Positions 8,058 through 17,582 of a stretch of DNA of 64,000 nt are shown piece by piece. Location of the stretch: NCBI GenBank assembly GCA_020848745.1, contig JADLHM010000098.1, positions 124,001 through 188,000 on the forward strand. Reading direction: 5' to 3'. The DNA comes from Deltaproteobacteria bacterium. Lineage in GTDB: Bacteria; Desulfobacterota; Binatia; UTPRO1. Under the pieces are notes generated by a model. It saw nothing but the letters and a program-made list of their open reading frames with translations, was not told the origin of the DNA and did no database searches. Within the stretch, counting starts at the first letter, position 1; each line of letters opens with the position of its first letter. The translations under genes were made by a program, and so were the position numbers.

Positions 8058-10706
8058 ATGGGGCGCTCCTGGTCCAGCAACGGTCGTCGGTTTGCGCGCG
8101 CATGCTCGCTGCTCGTCCTGTCGGCGCTGCTCGGCGGCGCGGCCGCACCGTGCGGGCTCGTCCGCACGGCCGAGGCGGCGCCCGCGCTTTCCGCCATCCA
8201 CCCGACCCTCGTCGATCCCCAGGGCGGCACGCGCCTCCTCGTGCGCGGCAGCGGCCTCACCGGCGTGACCGAACTCACAGTCGGCGGCGCTCCGGCGGGC
8301 GACCTGGTCGTGCTCGACGACGGTACGCTGTCGGCGCGATCCGGACCGGTCGCTCCCGGCCAGGGACTCGACGTCGTCTTCACGCGCGGCGCGGAGCAGG
8401 CGACCCTGCGCGCGGCGGTGGAGGCATGGAGCCCTGCCCAGCTTCCCGGCGCACGCGTGTTCGACGCGGCGAGCGGCGTGCAGGGCAGCACGCCCTCCAG
8501 CAGCTACGAGTGGCAGCGCCTGACCACCGAGATCGCGCCGGACTGGCGCGCGCGCGACGGCAACACACTCGCCTACCTTCCGGCGACCGGCCGGTTCTGG
8601 ATGATCGGCGGATGGAACCCATATCCCGTCCCCGACGGCTTCGACGGCGTCGACCCGGCGTCCGGTCTGGCGCCGCGTCCCACGACGAACGAGGTCTGGT
8701 CGACCGCCGACGGCGTGCGCTGGCGCGAGGAGCTGCCCGACGGGCACCCGCTCTTCGACCGCCGCCACGCGCACGCGACCCTCGTCTGGCGCGACAAGCT
8801 CTGGATCGTCGGCGGAGACTTCTGGCTCGAACGCTACAACCACGACGTCGTCTCGAGCACGGACGGCGTGAACTGGACCGTCGAGGTCGCCGAGACGCCG
8901 TGGGCGGACCGCGCGCTCCTCGTCGCCGGCGTGTACGACGACAAGCTGTGGGTGGTGGGCGGCCAGACGCTCGACGGACCGCGCGAGGACTTCGTCTACC
9001 ACAACGACGTCTGGCGCAGCGACGACGGCGTCCACTGGGTGCAGGTCGCCGCCGACGCACCGCCGAGCGCGACCCGCTGGTCGGGGCGCGGCATCTTCAA
9101 CGACCTGGTCGAGTTCGCCGGCCGCATGTGGCTGATCGGCGGCGGCCGCTACCGCGACGACGCGGTGGGTTCGTCCTACCTGCCCGAGGTCTGGTCCTCG
9201 AGCGACGGCGTCGCCTGGCAGCAGCACGCAGCGCCGCCCTGGCGCGGGCGCATCTGGCACGACGTGCGGGTATTCGACGGCAAGCTCTGGGTGCTGTCGG
9301 GCGGCGATGAATTCGGCAATCTCAACGAGACCTGGTTCTCCGAGGACGGCGAGACCTGGACCGCCTTCGCGCCCGAGCGCAACATCCATCCCCAGTCGCA
9401 CGCACAGGGCGTCGCGATCGGCGGCGACTTCCTGCTCTACGCGGGCGGCAACTACTCCTTCGGCGTCGGGCCGACGATCCGCGACGCGGACCGATCGGCG
9501 TGGCGGATGCGGGCGTTTCGCGGCGTCGCCGTCGACTCCTGGACCGACCGCGGCGCCGGCGCCGTCGTCGTGTCGGCGACCGGAGACGCGCGGCCGGTGC
9601 TCGATCCGGACGCGCTCGGCCCTGGTATCCCGGGAATCCAGTTCGACGGCTGGGCGTCGGTGCTCGAGCTCGCGACTCCCGAGTTGCAGCCCGGCGGGCG
9701 CTCCGTGTTCTGGGTCGGGCGCGCCCCGTGGATGCCGACGCCGCCCGACTGGCAAACGCCGCCCGTCCTGAATCCGCTGTGGACCGTCGTCGGGGACGGG
9801 GACGCGCAGTACTGCGCCGCCGGGCTCACCGACGGACGCCTGCACTACACGAGCTCTGCCGCCCCAGTCGGCTGGGACTTCGCCACTTTCGGGTCCGGGT
9901 TGCAGCAGCATCAGGGCGAGGTGCGATTCGCCGGCTTCACGCATTCGACCGACGGACGCGTCCAGGGCTGGGTCGACGGAGTCGCGGTGGGCAGCCCGGT
10001 CGACGTGGGCTACACGCCGTTCCACGGTTGGAGCCGCATCGGCGCGGGCGGCTATGCGGGCGTCGCGAACACGGGGTACGCAGGAACCCTCGGTGCGGTG
10101 ATCATCCTGCCGGTGGCGGTCGACGTCACGACGGTCGATCGCATGCACCGCTGGGCGCAGGGCCGCTTCGCCACGCCGCCCTGCCCGTCGGCCGCACGGC
10201 GCGATCTCGCGCTGAGCGGCCCGCGCGGCGCTGCCGGCGAGCGGCGGATCAAGCTCCGGGGCACGGTCGCCGTCACCGCACAGCCGGCCGCTCCGCTCGA
10301 CCCGAGCCAGGACGGGCTGCGCATCGAGATTCACGACGGCGACGGCAATGCCGTGCTCGACGCGATCTTGCCCCCGGGCCTCTACGACCGTGCGACGCGC
10401 GCCGGGTGGAAGGCGAACCGCGCGCGCACGAGCTTCACGTTCGTCGATCCGTTCGGCGTCGCCGGCGTGACCAGCGCGCGCGTCAAGACGGGCCAGCCGA
10501 CGTACGGACGCCGTGAGGTCGATCTTCGGATGAGCGGTCGGAGCGCCGTCGCGGTCGGCGCGTCGGCCCTGCCCCTCGCCGCGCGGCTCGCGCTCGGACC
10601 GGTCGGCGACGGCGGGTTCTGCGCCGACCTGCGATTCCCGGGGCCGGCGCCGGAGTCCCCCGCGTGCGCCGCCGCGCGTGGCGGCGGGGCGATCACCTGT
10701 CATTAG
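8058..10706 (+). CDS. Large secreted kelch-repeat protein with N-terminal IPT/TIG domain
   Basis: Starting at ATG 8058, the product is 882 residues with a signal peptide ending near AEAAPALS. An IPT/TIG domain follows (IHPTLVDPQGGTRLLVRGSG, VTELTVGG). Then come kelch-like blades with the recurring pattern DKLWIVGG, KLWVVGG, RMWLIGGG, KLWVLSGG, each linked to a VWSS(T/S)DGV type strand, about six copies between residues 170 and 480. A LamG-like stretch and a C-terminal beta-rich segment (IEIHDGDGNAVLDAILPP, ARVKTGQPTYGRREVDLRMSG) resemble endings of other secreted proteins of such genomes. It is likely an extracellular beta-propeller; ligand unknown. The opposite strand is also open over most of the gene, which is a GC-skewed shadow, not a second gene. 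Confidence 0.8.
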   Translation: MGRSWSSNGRRFARACSLLVLSALLGGAAAPCGLVRTAEAAPALSAIHPTLVDPQGGTRLLVRGSGLTGVTELTVGGAPAGDLVVLDDGTLSARSGPVAPGQGLDVVFTRGAEQATLRAAVEAWSPAQLPGARVFDAASGVQGSTPSSSYEWQRLTTEIAPDWRARDGNTLAYLPATGRFWMIGGWNPYPVPDGFDGVDPASGLAPRPTTNEVWSTADGVRWREELPDGHPLFDRRHAHATLVWRDKLWIVGGDFWLERYNHDVVSSTDGVNWTVEVAETPWADRALLVAGVYDDKLWVVGGQTLDGPREDFVYHNDVWRSDDGVHWVQVAADAPPSATRWSGRGIFNDLVEFAGRMWLIGGGRYRDDAVGSSYLPEVWSSSDGVAWQQHAAPPWRGRIWHDVRVFDGKLWVLSGGDEFGNLNETWFSEDGETWTAFAPERNIHPQSHAQGVAIGGDFLLYAGGNYSFGVGPTIRDADRSAWRMRAFRGVAVDSWTDRGAGAVVVSATGDARPVLDPDALGPGIPGIQFDGWASVLELATPELQPGGRSVFWVGRAPWMPTPPDWQTPPVLNPLWTVVGDGDAQYCAAGLTDGRLHYTSSAAPVGWDFATFGSGLQQHQGEVRFAGFTHSTDGRVQGWVDGVAVGSPVDVGYTPFHGWSRIGAGGYAGVANTGYAGTLGAVIILPVAVDVTTVDRMHRWAQGRFATPPCPSAARRDLALSGPRGAAGERRIKLRGTVAVTAQPAAPLDPSQDGLRIEIHDGDGNAVLDAILPPGLYDRATRAGWKANRARTSFTFVDPFGVAGVTSARVKTGQPTYGRREVDLRMSGRSAVAVGASALPLAARLALGPVGDGGFCADLRFPGPAPESPACAAARGGGAITCH

Positions 10707-11198
10707 ATCATTTTCAGATTCTCCTCAGCTTCACGATCGGCCGATCAGCGCGTTCACGAGCCCGTACTCTGGCCGAAGCGAGAGGTGACCTCGGCCGCGG
10801 TGGGCGCGGTGTCCGCGTCGGTCGCGCACTCCCCGCGGTGGGCGGCGCGGCGCTCGTACGTGACGGAGATCCTCGAGCGCAATCTGGCGTGAGCGCGGAG
10901 CAGCTACTTCGAGACTGGCGCGCTTCGCGTGCCGCCACCCTCCGGTCCTCGAGGTCGGAAGAGGATCGAAAGATCGCGCGCCGGTGTCGCGCGGCGCGTC
11001 AGTCCTGCGGGCAGGACGAGCTGCCGAACGCTCGATCTCGAGGACGATGACCCCCGCTAGCGAAAGCCAGGGCGAATGCCCCGCGCCGGGTGCACGTTGT
11101 GCGAATTGACGTTCGGTGCCCCGCTCTTTAGCATCGTCACGCAACGACATCCGCCACGCTGCGGCCCGCCCGTGACGTCGGCTCCCAAGGAGATCCGC
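10707..11198. other. 492-bp gap without a supported gene
   Basis: Between the kelch protein and the subtilisin. Several short frames are open but none has a ribosome site, signal peptide or recognisable motif. A perfect 12-bp palindrome GATCGGCCGATC lies at about 10735-10746. The promoter of the subtilisin gene should lie in the last 150 bp; a ribosome site AAGGAG is at 11187-11192. Confidence 0.5.
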
Positions 11199-13883
11199 AT
11201 GTCCGTCCTGATCCTCCGCGCCGCGGCCGTCGCGCTGTCGATCGCGGGTCTCGTCGCACCAGCCGCCGCCGCGCCGGCCGACGTCGGAGGCATACAGCGG
11301 CCCTCGACGGGGTCGAACGACCTCGTGACCGTCATCGTGAAGCTCGACGAGGAGCCGGTCGCGACCTACCGCGGCACGATCCGGGGTCTCGCGGCGACGA
11401 GCCCGCGCGTGACGGGTGCCGTGCGCCTCGATCCGCGCTCCGCGGCGGTCGGCGCCTACCGCGCCCACCTGGCGCGCAAGCACGATGCCTTCGCGCGCGC
11501 CGCGCGAAGCGCCGTCCCAGGCGCCCGCGTTCTCTACGGCTACGACATGGTGATTGGCGGTGTCGCAGTGCAGATTCCCGAGAGCGCGCTTGCGAGCGTG
11601 CAGGCCCTGCCCGGCGTCGTCGCGGTGTATCGCGAAACGTTCGGAGACCCCGATACCGACCTCACGCCGGCGTTCATCGGCGCGAAAGCCGTCTGGGGGA
11701 AGCTCGGCGGCCAGGGGAGCGCCGGCGAGGGCGTGATCGTCGGCGTCCTCGACACCGGCATCTGGCCCGAACACCCGTCGCTCGCCGACCCCGATCCGAA
11801 GGGCAAGCCCTACGTCGCCCCGCCGGGGACACGCGCGTGCGAGTTCTCGGGCGGCGCCAACCCCGGTCCGCCCTTCGCCTGCAACGGCAAGCTGATCGGC
11901 GCGTATCGCTTCATGGCGGGCCACGATGCCTGCACGACGTGCGCCCACCCCGCTGACGATTTCACGAGCGCGCGCGACGCCGACGGCCACGGCACCCACA
12001 CCGCGACGACCGCGGCCGGGAACGGCATGGTGCCCGCGACCCTCTACGACATCCCGCGCGGCAAGGTCTCGGGCGTCGCCCCGCGCGCGCACGTCATCGC
12101 CTACAAAGTGTGCGGCGCTGCTCCGGGCGGGTGCCGCGGCTCCGACAGCGTCGCCGCGATCCAACAGGCGATCCTCGACGGCGTCGACGTCGTCAACTTC
12201 TCGATCAGCGGCGGCGACGAGCCGTACATCGACGCGGTCGAGCTCGCGTTCCTCGACGCGTACGCGAGCGGCATCTTCGTCGCGGCCTCGGCGGGGAACA
12301 ACGGCCCGGCGGCGAACACCGTCGCCCACCGCGGCGGCTGGGTGACGAGCGTCGCCGCGAGCACGAAGAAGAAGAGCTATCGCAGCAAGCTGACGGTGAA
12401 GTCCGAGGACGGCGCCAAGCTGAAGCTCCTCGGCGCGAGCATCACGCCCGGAATCAAGGAGCCGGCACCGTTCCTCTTGGCGGCGAGCGCCGGCGACGCG
12501 AACTGCGACAGCGCGACCGCCGACGGCGCGTTCACCGGCATGATCGTCGGCTGCAAACGCGGCGGCAGCAGCGGCCGCACCCGCAAGAGCTTCAACGTCG
12601 CGCAGCGGGGCGCCGCCGGCATGGTCCTCTACAACGACCTCGCGGACCCGTCGCTCCTCGGCCTCGCGACCGACAACATGGCGATCCCGAGCATCATGGT
12701 CGACGGCGCCGAGGGCGCCGTACTGGTCGCGTTCGCCGCCGCGCATGCCGATCTCACCGCGTCCTTCACCCAGGGCAAGCCGGCCGGGAGCCGCGGGGAT
12801 ACGATCGCCACCTTCAGCTCGCGCGGCGGGCCGGATCTGTCGCTCGGCATCCTGAAGCCCGACCTCGCCGCGCCCGGGGTCCAGATCCTCGCCGGCAACA
12901 CGCCGGCCGGCTACCTCCCCGAGCACGTCGACGGCGAGCTCTTCCAGGCGATCGGGGGCACCTCGATGGCGAGCCCGCACGTGGCGGGCGCGGCGGCGCT
13001 CCTTCGCGCCTTCCACCCGAGCTGGAGCCCCGGACGGATCAAGTCGGCGCTCATGACGACCGCGTGGACCAAGACCGTCGTACGGGAGGACGGCGTCACG
13101 CCGTTCACGCCCTTCGACGCCGGCGCCGGCCGCATCGCACTCAAAGGAGCGCTTGCCCCCGGCGCGACCTTCGACGTACCGGCACAGGACTATCGCGATC
13201 ATGCGGCGGAGCTCTGGAAGGTGAACCACCCGAGCCTGTTCCTGCCGGCGTCGACCCCGGGATCCCTGACGGTCGAGCGGACGCTCCAGAGCGAGCTCGA
13301 GAAGGACAGCGTGTGGAAGCTGACGGTCGTTCCGGCCGCCGGGCTCACGATCTCGGTGCCGGCCGAGATTACGCTTCCCGCCGGGGGCACCGCGACCTTC
13401 CCGATCACGGTCGACAAGAGCGGGCTCGCCCCCGGCACCGTCGCGCACGCGACGCTGCAGCTGAAGGGCAAGGGCTCGCTGCACCTCCCGATCACGGCGG
13501 TCGGAACCGTTGCGCTCCCGAACCTCCGGATCACCGATGCCTCGGTCTCGAGCCCGCTCACGGCGGGGCAATCGGTCACCGTCGCGCGCACGCTGCTGAA
13601 CGCGGGCACCGCCGACGCCGCGCCGAACTACCAGGAGTTCTGGCTTTCCGCCGACACCCAGTTCGACGGGGGGGACGTCTACTTCACGCGCTGCCAGCGC
13701 GCCGTCCCGCTCGGCGCCGGTCAGTCGAGCTTCTGCAACTTCGACACCACGTTCGCGCCCCAGTTCCCGGTGGCCGCGGGCACGTACCACGTGCTCGTGA
13801 TCGCCGACAGGCCACCCGCGGTCGTCGAAAGCAACGAGACCGACAATATTTTCGTGATGCCGACGACCGTGACCGTGAACTGA
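11199..13883 (+). CDS. Secreted subtilisin-family (S8) serine protease with PA and CARDB domains
   Basis: Translation starts at ATG 11199, 6 bp after AAGGAG, giving 894 residues with a clean signal peptide ending VAPAAAAPAD. An I9-type propeptide (about 40-145) precedes the catalytic domain with Asp185 (GVLDTGIWPEHP), His264 (DGHGTHTATTAAG) and Ser589 (GGTSMASPHVAGAA). A protease-associated (PA) insert lies between His and Ser (MVLYNDLADPSLLG). After the catalytic domain come an Ig-like segment and a CARDB adhesion domain (LPNLRITDASVSSPLTAGQ through VVESNETDNIF). The order resembles cucumisin/C5a-type peptidases. All catalytic residues are present, so an active exported protease is expected. 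The frame extends upstream to 11076, but that part has no signal peptide. Confidence 0.95.
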   Translation: MSVLILRAAAVALSIAGLVAPAAAAPADVGGIQRPSTGSNDLVTVIVKLDEEPVATYRGTIRGLAATSPRVTGAVRLDPRSAAVGAYRAHLARKHDAFARAARSAVPGARVLYGYDMVIGGVAVQIPESALASVQALPGVVAVYRETFGDPDTDLTPAFIGAKAVWGKLGGQGSAGEGVIVGVLDTGIWPEHPSLADPDPKGKPYVAPPGTRACEFSGGANPGPPFACNGKLIGAYRFMAGHDACTTCAHPADDFTSARDADGHGTHTATTAAGNGMVPATLYDIPRGKVSGVAPRAHVIAYKVCGAAPGGCRGSDSVAAIQQAILDGVDVVNFSISGGDEPYIDAVELAFLDAYASGIFVAASAGNNGPAANTVAHRGGWVTSVAASTKKKSYRSKLTVKSEDGAKLKLLGASITPGIKEPAPFLLAASAGDANCDSATADGAFTGMIVGCKRGGSSGRTRKSFNVAQRGAAGMVLYNDLADPSLLGLATDNMAIPSIMVDGAEGAVLVAFAAAHADLTASFTQGKPAGSRGDTIATFSSRGGPDLSLGILKPDLAAPGVQILAGNTPAGYLPEHVDGELFQAIGGTSMASPHVAGAAALLRAFHPSWSPGRIKSALMTTAWTKTVVREDGVTPFTPFDAGAGRIALKGALAPGATFDVPAQDYRDHAAELWKVNHPSLFLPASTPGSLTVERTLQSELEKDSVWKLTVVPAAGLTISVPAEITLPAGGTATFPITVDKSGLAPGTVAHATLQLKGKGSLHLPITAVGTVALPNLRITDASVSSPLTAGQSVTVARTLLNAGTADAAPNYQEFWLSADTQFDGGDVYFTRCQRAVPLGAGQSSFCNFDTTFAPQFPVAAGTYHVLVIADRPPAVVESNETDNIFVMPTTVTVN

Positions 13884-13966
13884 CGGCGGCTATCACGACT
13901 GCCCGATGGGGACAGTGGCCGGCCTGCCCTTGCCGAGCAGTCAACGGCGTAGTAGCTAATTGGCAA

Positions 13967-14179
13967 GTGAGTCACACAATAACAGTTCGTCTTACACCAG
14001 AACTCGCCGCTTGGCTGGAGGACGCGGCGGCCAAGACCGGCGTCTCGCAAGGCAGGATCGTCCGCGATCAATTGGAGAAGGCGAAGGCGGGCGATCGAGG
14101 TCGACCTTTCATGCATCTCGCCGGCATCGTTCGCGGGGCGCGCGACCTCTCGACTCGGAAAGGCTTCTCCCGTTCGTGA
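13967..14179 (+). CDS. Ribbon-helix-helix antitoxin of a VapBC-like pair
   Basis: A 70-residue protein starting at GTG 13967. Its N-terminus, ITVRLTPELAAWLEDAAAKT, is the strand plus helix of a CopG/RHH DNA-binding domain, followed by GVSQGRIVRDQLEKAK. The C-terminal tail (FMHLAGIVRGARDLSTRKGF) resembles tails that block PIN toxins, including the common pattern G-I-x-R-G-x-x-D-L-S. The stop overlaps the toxin start by 4 bp (GTGA). RHH antitoxins usually repress their own promoter; an AT-richer patch just upstream (13948-13985) stands out from the surrounding GC-rich DNA. Confidence 0.85.
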   Translation: MSHTITVRLTPELAAWLEDAAAKTGVSQGRIVRDQLEKAKAGDRGRPFMHLAGIVRGARDLSTRKGFSRS

Positions 14180-14583
14180 AGGGGATCGCCGACACGGGAA
14201 TGCTCGTCGCGTTCGCCAATCGCATGGATCGCCACCATTCCTGGGCAGTCGGCGTGGCGGAACGCGTGACGGAGCCACTCCTCACCTGCGAAGCGGTGCT
14301 CGCCGAGACGGCGTTTCATCTTCGCAGCGTCGCGATCGTGCTCGCCATGCTGCGGGACGGACTCGTCTCTCTCGCCTTCGACGTGAACGACCACCTGGTC
14401 CAGCTGAACGCGCTCGCCGAGCGCTATGCCGACCGTGAGCCCGATCTCGCGGACCTCTGTCTCATCCGGATGAGCGAGCTCCATCCCCGTCATAGCGTGA
14501 TCACCGTCGATCGTGGCGACTTCCGGGTTTATCGCCGCAACAAGCGTGAGGCCATCCCGCTGATCTGCCCTCCGGACGCCTGA
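14176..14583 (+). CDS. PIN-domain toxin (VapC-like)
   Basis: A 135-residue PIN-domain protein starting at GTG 14176 inside the antitoxin stop. The acidic residues of the RNase site are visible: Asp6 in IADTGMLVAFANR, Glu in TCEAVLAETAFHL, Asp in PDLADLCLIRMSE and Asp in ITVDRGDFRVYR. Length and motif spacing are normal, so it should be an active endoribonuclease (VapC-type toxins cut tRNA or rRNA) kept inactive by the preceding antitoxin. No transposon ends are visible on either side. Confidence 0.88.
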   Translation: MKGIADTGMLVAFANRMDRHHSWAVGVAERVTEPLLTCEAVLAETAFHLRSVAIVLAMLRDGLVSLAFDVNDHLVQLNALAERYADREPDLADLCLIRMSELHPRHSVITVDRGDFRVYRRNKREAIPLICPPDA

Positions 14584-14668
14584 GAGCGCCGCGCCCGCAT
14601 CGTCGAGCGACCAGGTCGACATTGATGCCGCAGCGGCTCCGCGTGACGCCGGAACCGCTCGGCCGCCG

Positions 14669-16105
14669 CTAGCGTTTGAAGCGCAGGAGGAGATCGAAGA
14701 GCCGCGTGTGCAGCTTCGTGTACGGCGGGTAGAACATCTGGATCCCGGAGAGCTTCGGGTTCGTGTGCACCGGCCGCATCTTGCTGAACTCCTGGAAGCC
14801 TTCCCAGCCGTGGTAATGGCCCATGCCGCTCGCGCCGCTGCCGCCGAACGGGAGGTCGTGCTGGGCGATGTGGAACATGCAGTTGTTGATGGTGACGCCG
14901 CCCGAGATCGTCCCGTAGAGTACCTTGTCCTCGACCGCCTTGTCGTCGGTGAAGAGGTAGAGCCCGAGCGGGCGGTCCTTGGCGTTCACGTACGCGAGCA
15001 CCTCGTCGATCGTCTTGTAGGTCCTGATCGGGAGGAGCGGACCGAAGATCTCCTCCTTCATGATGATCATGTCGTCGGTCGGATTCAGTACGAGGTGCGG
15101 CGGGATCTTCCGCAACTGATCGTTGAACGTGGCGCCCGGCACGAGCGGTACGATCTGCGCGCCCTTCTTCTGGGCATCGTCGAGGGTGTTGCGGAGCCGC
15201 CGGTACGACTTCTCGTCGATCACCGACGTGTAGCTGCGATCGTTCGTGTCGGGATAGCGCTCCGCCATCGTCTTCTCGGCGCACTTCACGAACGTGTCGA
15301 CCTTGCCTTCGGGGATGAAGAGATAGTCCGGGGCGAGACAGGTCTGCCCGGCGTTCACGAACTTCGCGTAGAGGATGCGGCCGGCGGCGGTCTCGACGTC
15401 GTAGTCGGGCGCGATGATGGTCGGCGACTTGCCGCCGAGCTCGAGCGTCACCGGCGTCAGGTTCTCGGCGGCCGAGCGCATGACGGTGCGCCCGGCGTCG
15501 GCGGAGCCGGTGAAGATGACGTGGTCGAAGGGCAGGGTCGTGAAGTCGTGCGGCTTCACGCCGGGCAGGATCGCGACCATGTCCTCGGGGAACTCCTGCT
15601 TGAACTTCTCGGCGAGGAGCCGGCAGAGGTTCTGCGAGTTGCTCGCCATCTTGATCATGCAGCGGTTGCCGGCCGCGAGGACGCTGGTGAGCGGGCTGAT
15701 GGTCAGGAAGAGCGGGTAGTTCCACGGCGACACCACGCCGATCACGCCCTTCGGTTGCGGGATCAGTCGGTTCTTGGCGGTCGCGAAGAGGATGCCGACG
15801 TGGCGGTGCTGCGGCTTCATCCACTTGCCGAGCTGCTTCTTGGCGTTGCGGATGCCGTCGACGCAGTTGAAGAGCTCGAGCAGCTTCGATTCCTCGGCGG
15901 CGCGGTGGCCGAAGTCGGCGTTGATGGCCTCGGCGATCGCGTCGGCGTGGTCGACCAGGATGCGCTCGACGGTCTCGAGGTTGGTCCGGCGCTCGTCGAT
16001 CGAGGGGTAGGGATGACGCAGGTAGGCGGCGCGCTGCAGGTTGAAGACGCGTTGCGCCTCGTTCTCGACGACCTCGAGACGACGGAGCTGAGCGGTCTGG
16101 GCCAT
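14669..16105 (-). CDS. Aldehyde dehydrogenase family protein (coniferyl-aldehyde-dehydrogenase-like)
   Basis: A 478-residue enzyme starting at ATG 16105, 9 bp after GGAGGA. It holds the family landmarks: VVSPWNYPLFLTISPLTSVL, the NAD-binding HVIFTGSADAGRTV, catalytic Glu in VTLELGGKSP, catalytic Cys in NAGQTCLAPDY, and EEIFGPLLPI with PFGGSGASGMG near the end. The short length (no long N-terminal extension) and the C-terminal GMGHYHGWEGFQEFSK fit the class 3 / coniferyl aldehyde dehydrogenase branch, which oxidises aromatic or long-chain aldehydes with NAD(P). A glutathione S-transferase gene follows upstream on the same strand 86 bp away, so both may act in aldehyde or xenobiotic detoxification. 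Confidence 0.94.
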   Translation of the reverse strand: MAQTAQLRRLEVVENEAQRVFNLQRAAYLRHPYPSIDERRTNLETVERILVDHADAIAEAINADFGHRAAEESKLLELFNCVDGIRNAKKQLGKWMKPQHRHVGILFATAKNRLIPQPKGVIGVVSPWNYPLFLTISPLTSVLAAGNRCMIKMASNSQNLCRLLAEKFKQEFPEDMVAILPGVKPHDFTTLPFDHVIFTGSADAGRTVMRSAAENLTPVTLELGGKSPTIIAPDYDVETAAGRILYAKFVNAGQTCLAPDYLFIPEGKVDTFVKCAEKTMAERYPDTNDRSYTSVIDEKSYRRLRNTLDDAQKKGAQIVPLVPGATFNDQLRKIPPHLVLNPTDDMIIMKEEIFGPLLPIRTYKTIDEVLAYVNAKDRPLGLYLFTDDKAVEDKVLYGTISGGVTINNCMFHIAQHDLPFGGSGASGMGHYHGWEGFQEFSKMRPVHTNPKLSGIQMFYPPYTKLHTRLFDLLLRFKR

Positions 16106-16191
16106 GGTGTGATCCTCCTCCTGTGCGGCGACGGACGTGTGAAGCGGGTGATTTGACCCGACGATCGAGGCCAACGCAACCGGCCCGGCGG

Positions 16192-16800
16192 TCAGCCCGG
16201 CGTCGCCTGCGCCTTCGCGAGCGCGGGACGCGCCGTGCAGCGGCCGAGCCAGGCGGCCGCGTTCGGCGCCGTCGACAGGTCGAGGCCCGCCATCGGCGCG
16301 AGCATGAGCACCGCCGCCACGTTCAGGTCGGCGATCGTGAACTCCGGACCGGCGAGCCACTGCGTGCCGGCGAGCGCGCCGTCGAGGACCGCGAGCGGCT
16401 TCTTGAAGCGCTCGGCCGCGTCGTCGGCCTTCTTGGGGTCGCGCTGCTCCGCGGGGAGGAACATGCGGTGCATGAGGGTGGTGATGACCGGCTCCTCGAG
16501 CTCGGTCATGGCCCAGACGCTCCATTGATAGGCGCGTCCCTCGTCGGCGACCGTCTTCGGCCAGACGGCCGCCCCGTACTTGCGGGCCAGGTACAGGTTG
16601 ATCGCGAGCGACTCGAAGAGGGTCAGGTCGCCGTCCCGGAGCGCGGGGATGCGTCCGTTCGGGTTGATCTTCAGGTACTCGGGCGAATGGGCGTCGGTCA
16701 GGAAGTGCGTCGGGACCAGCTCGTAGGGCTGTCCGACCTCTTCCAGCGCCCAGAGGACGCGCATCGCCCGCGACATCGGGACTCCGTAGACCTTGATCAT
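16192..16800 (-). CDS. Glutathione S-transferase
   Basis: A 202-residue protein with a thioredoxin-like N-terminal domain (MIKVYGVPMSRAMRVLWALE, NPNGRIPALRDGD, LFESLAINLYLARKYG) and an all-helical C-terminal domain (FTIADLNVAAVL with the conserved Asp N-cap box). The ATG at 16800 follows AAGGAG by 7 bp. The motif VPxSRAMR near the active site, with Ser at the catalytic position, matches the class of bacterial GSTs that use Ser or Tyr rather than Cys. Substrate cannot be inferred; the same-strand aldehyde dehydrogenase downstream suggests electrophile detoxification. Confidence 0.92.
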   Translation of the reverse strand: MIKVYGVPMSRAMRVLWALEEVGQPYELVPTHFLTDAHSPEYLKINPNGRIPALRDGDLTLFESLAINLYLARKYGAAVWPKTVADEGRAYQWSVWAMTELEEPVITTLMHRMFLPAEQRDPKKADDAAERFKKPLAVLDGALAGTQWLAGPEFTIADLNVAAVLMLAPMAGLDLSTAPNAAAWLGRCTARPALAKAQATPG

Positions 16801-16939
16801 CGGCGGCTCCTTCTTCCGGAACGTTCCGGGGTTGGGTACCGAGCGCGTAGCCGCCGCTCCCGTCTCACGCAACCCGGCGTCACCGCTTGAAATCGCCTCG
16901 CTCCGGCCGCTAGATGTCGCCCCACGAAAAGGGGGGCCC

Positions 16940-17509
16940 ATGAAGGCACATCGCGTGGCTCGTGTTCTTGGGGCAGCACTGGCGCTCGGACTGATCGTCG
17001 GCTGCGGGGGAGGCGGATCCGGGAGCAGCAATCGCGTGTCGATCGGCGGCAACGCGAACTACCCGGCCTCGCTCGGCGGCGGAGCGGCCGCCGACTCCGA
17101 CTTCGTCGTCATCAATCCGGACCGGCCGAACGACCCGCTGGTCTCGGACGTGACGACCGACGTCGGCCGCTTCTTCGGCATCATCCGCAAGACCATCAGC
17201 GTCGCCGTCATCGTCTCGGGCCGGGTCGACGGACAGCCCGTGCGCGTGAGCGGGCTCCTCGCGGCTGACGAGAACAACGACGACAAGCAGCTCGACGGCC
17301 AGACCGACATCGCGTGCGAGGCCGGCGTGCAGGCGGTGATCGACGGCGAGATCGACGGCGGAGACCTCGGCACGCGGCGCATCGCGAACCTGGAGGACGC
17401 GGCGGCGCGCTTCGTGGCGACGACGGATTTCACGGACCCCGCGTCGGTGACGGCCGCCGCCAACCAGGTGCGCGTGCTCACCGACAACGGCGATCACCCG
17501 GCGCCGTAG
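16940..17509 (+). CDS. Small lipoprotein of unknown function
   Basis: From ATG 16940 the product is 189 residues with a lipoprotein signal (ALALGLIVGC, Cys22 as the lipid attachment site) followed by a Gly/Ser spacer. The body includes SDVTTDVGRFFGIIRKTISV, two acidic stretches (DENNDDKQLDGQTDIACEAG; VIDGEIDGGDLGTRR) and no domain I recognise. The acidic DxNxDDxxLDG-type segment could bind calcium, which is inference. It stands alone: the GST gene is divergent and a strong terminator follows at 17535-17570. Confidence 0.75.
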   Translation: MKAHRVARVLGAALALGLIVGCGGGGSGSSNRVSIGGNANYPASLGGGAAADSDFVVINPDRPNDPLVSDVTTDVGRFFGIIRKTISVAVIVSGRVDGQPVRVSGLLAADENNDDKQLDGQTDIACEAGVQAVIDGEIDGGDLGTRRIANLEDAAARFVATTDFTDPASVTAAANQVRVLTDNGDHPAP

Positions 17510-17534
17510 CCGCACGGCTTCGTTGGAGACAGGC

Positions 17535-17570
17535 GGCGGCGCGCTCGCGTAGCGCGCCGCCGTTTGCTTT
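17535..17570 (+). terminator. Rho-independent terminator after the lipoprotein gene
   Basis: A perfect 11-bp stem, GGCGGCGCGCT (17535-17545) pairing with AGCGCGCCGCC (17551-17561), loop CGCGT, followed by GTTTGCTTT. It is the clearest intrinsic terminator in the window and separates the lipoprotein gene from the DUF488 gene. Confidence 0.85.
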
Positions 17571-17582
17571 GGTGTGCTGGTG

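Noticed and set aside
7944-10703. 919-codon open frame on the minus strand
   Set aside because: It is the antisense of the kelch protein. Its translation is rich in Arg, Asp and Val without domains, as expected for the complement of GC-rich codons, and it has no ribosome site.
10731-13790. 1019-codon open frame on the minus strand opposite the subtilisin
   Set aside because: The plus-strand gene has a complete catalytic triad, signal peptide and ribosome site; the minus frame has no recognisable motif.
13948-13985. AT-richer patch before the RHH antitoxin as an attachment site
   Set aside because: No matching repeat was seen on the far side of the toxin, so an attL/attR pair is not supported.
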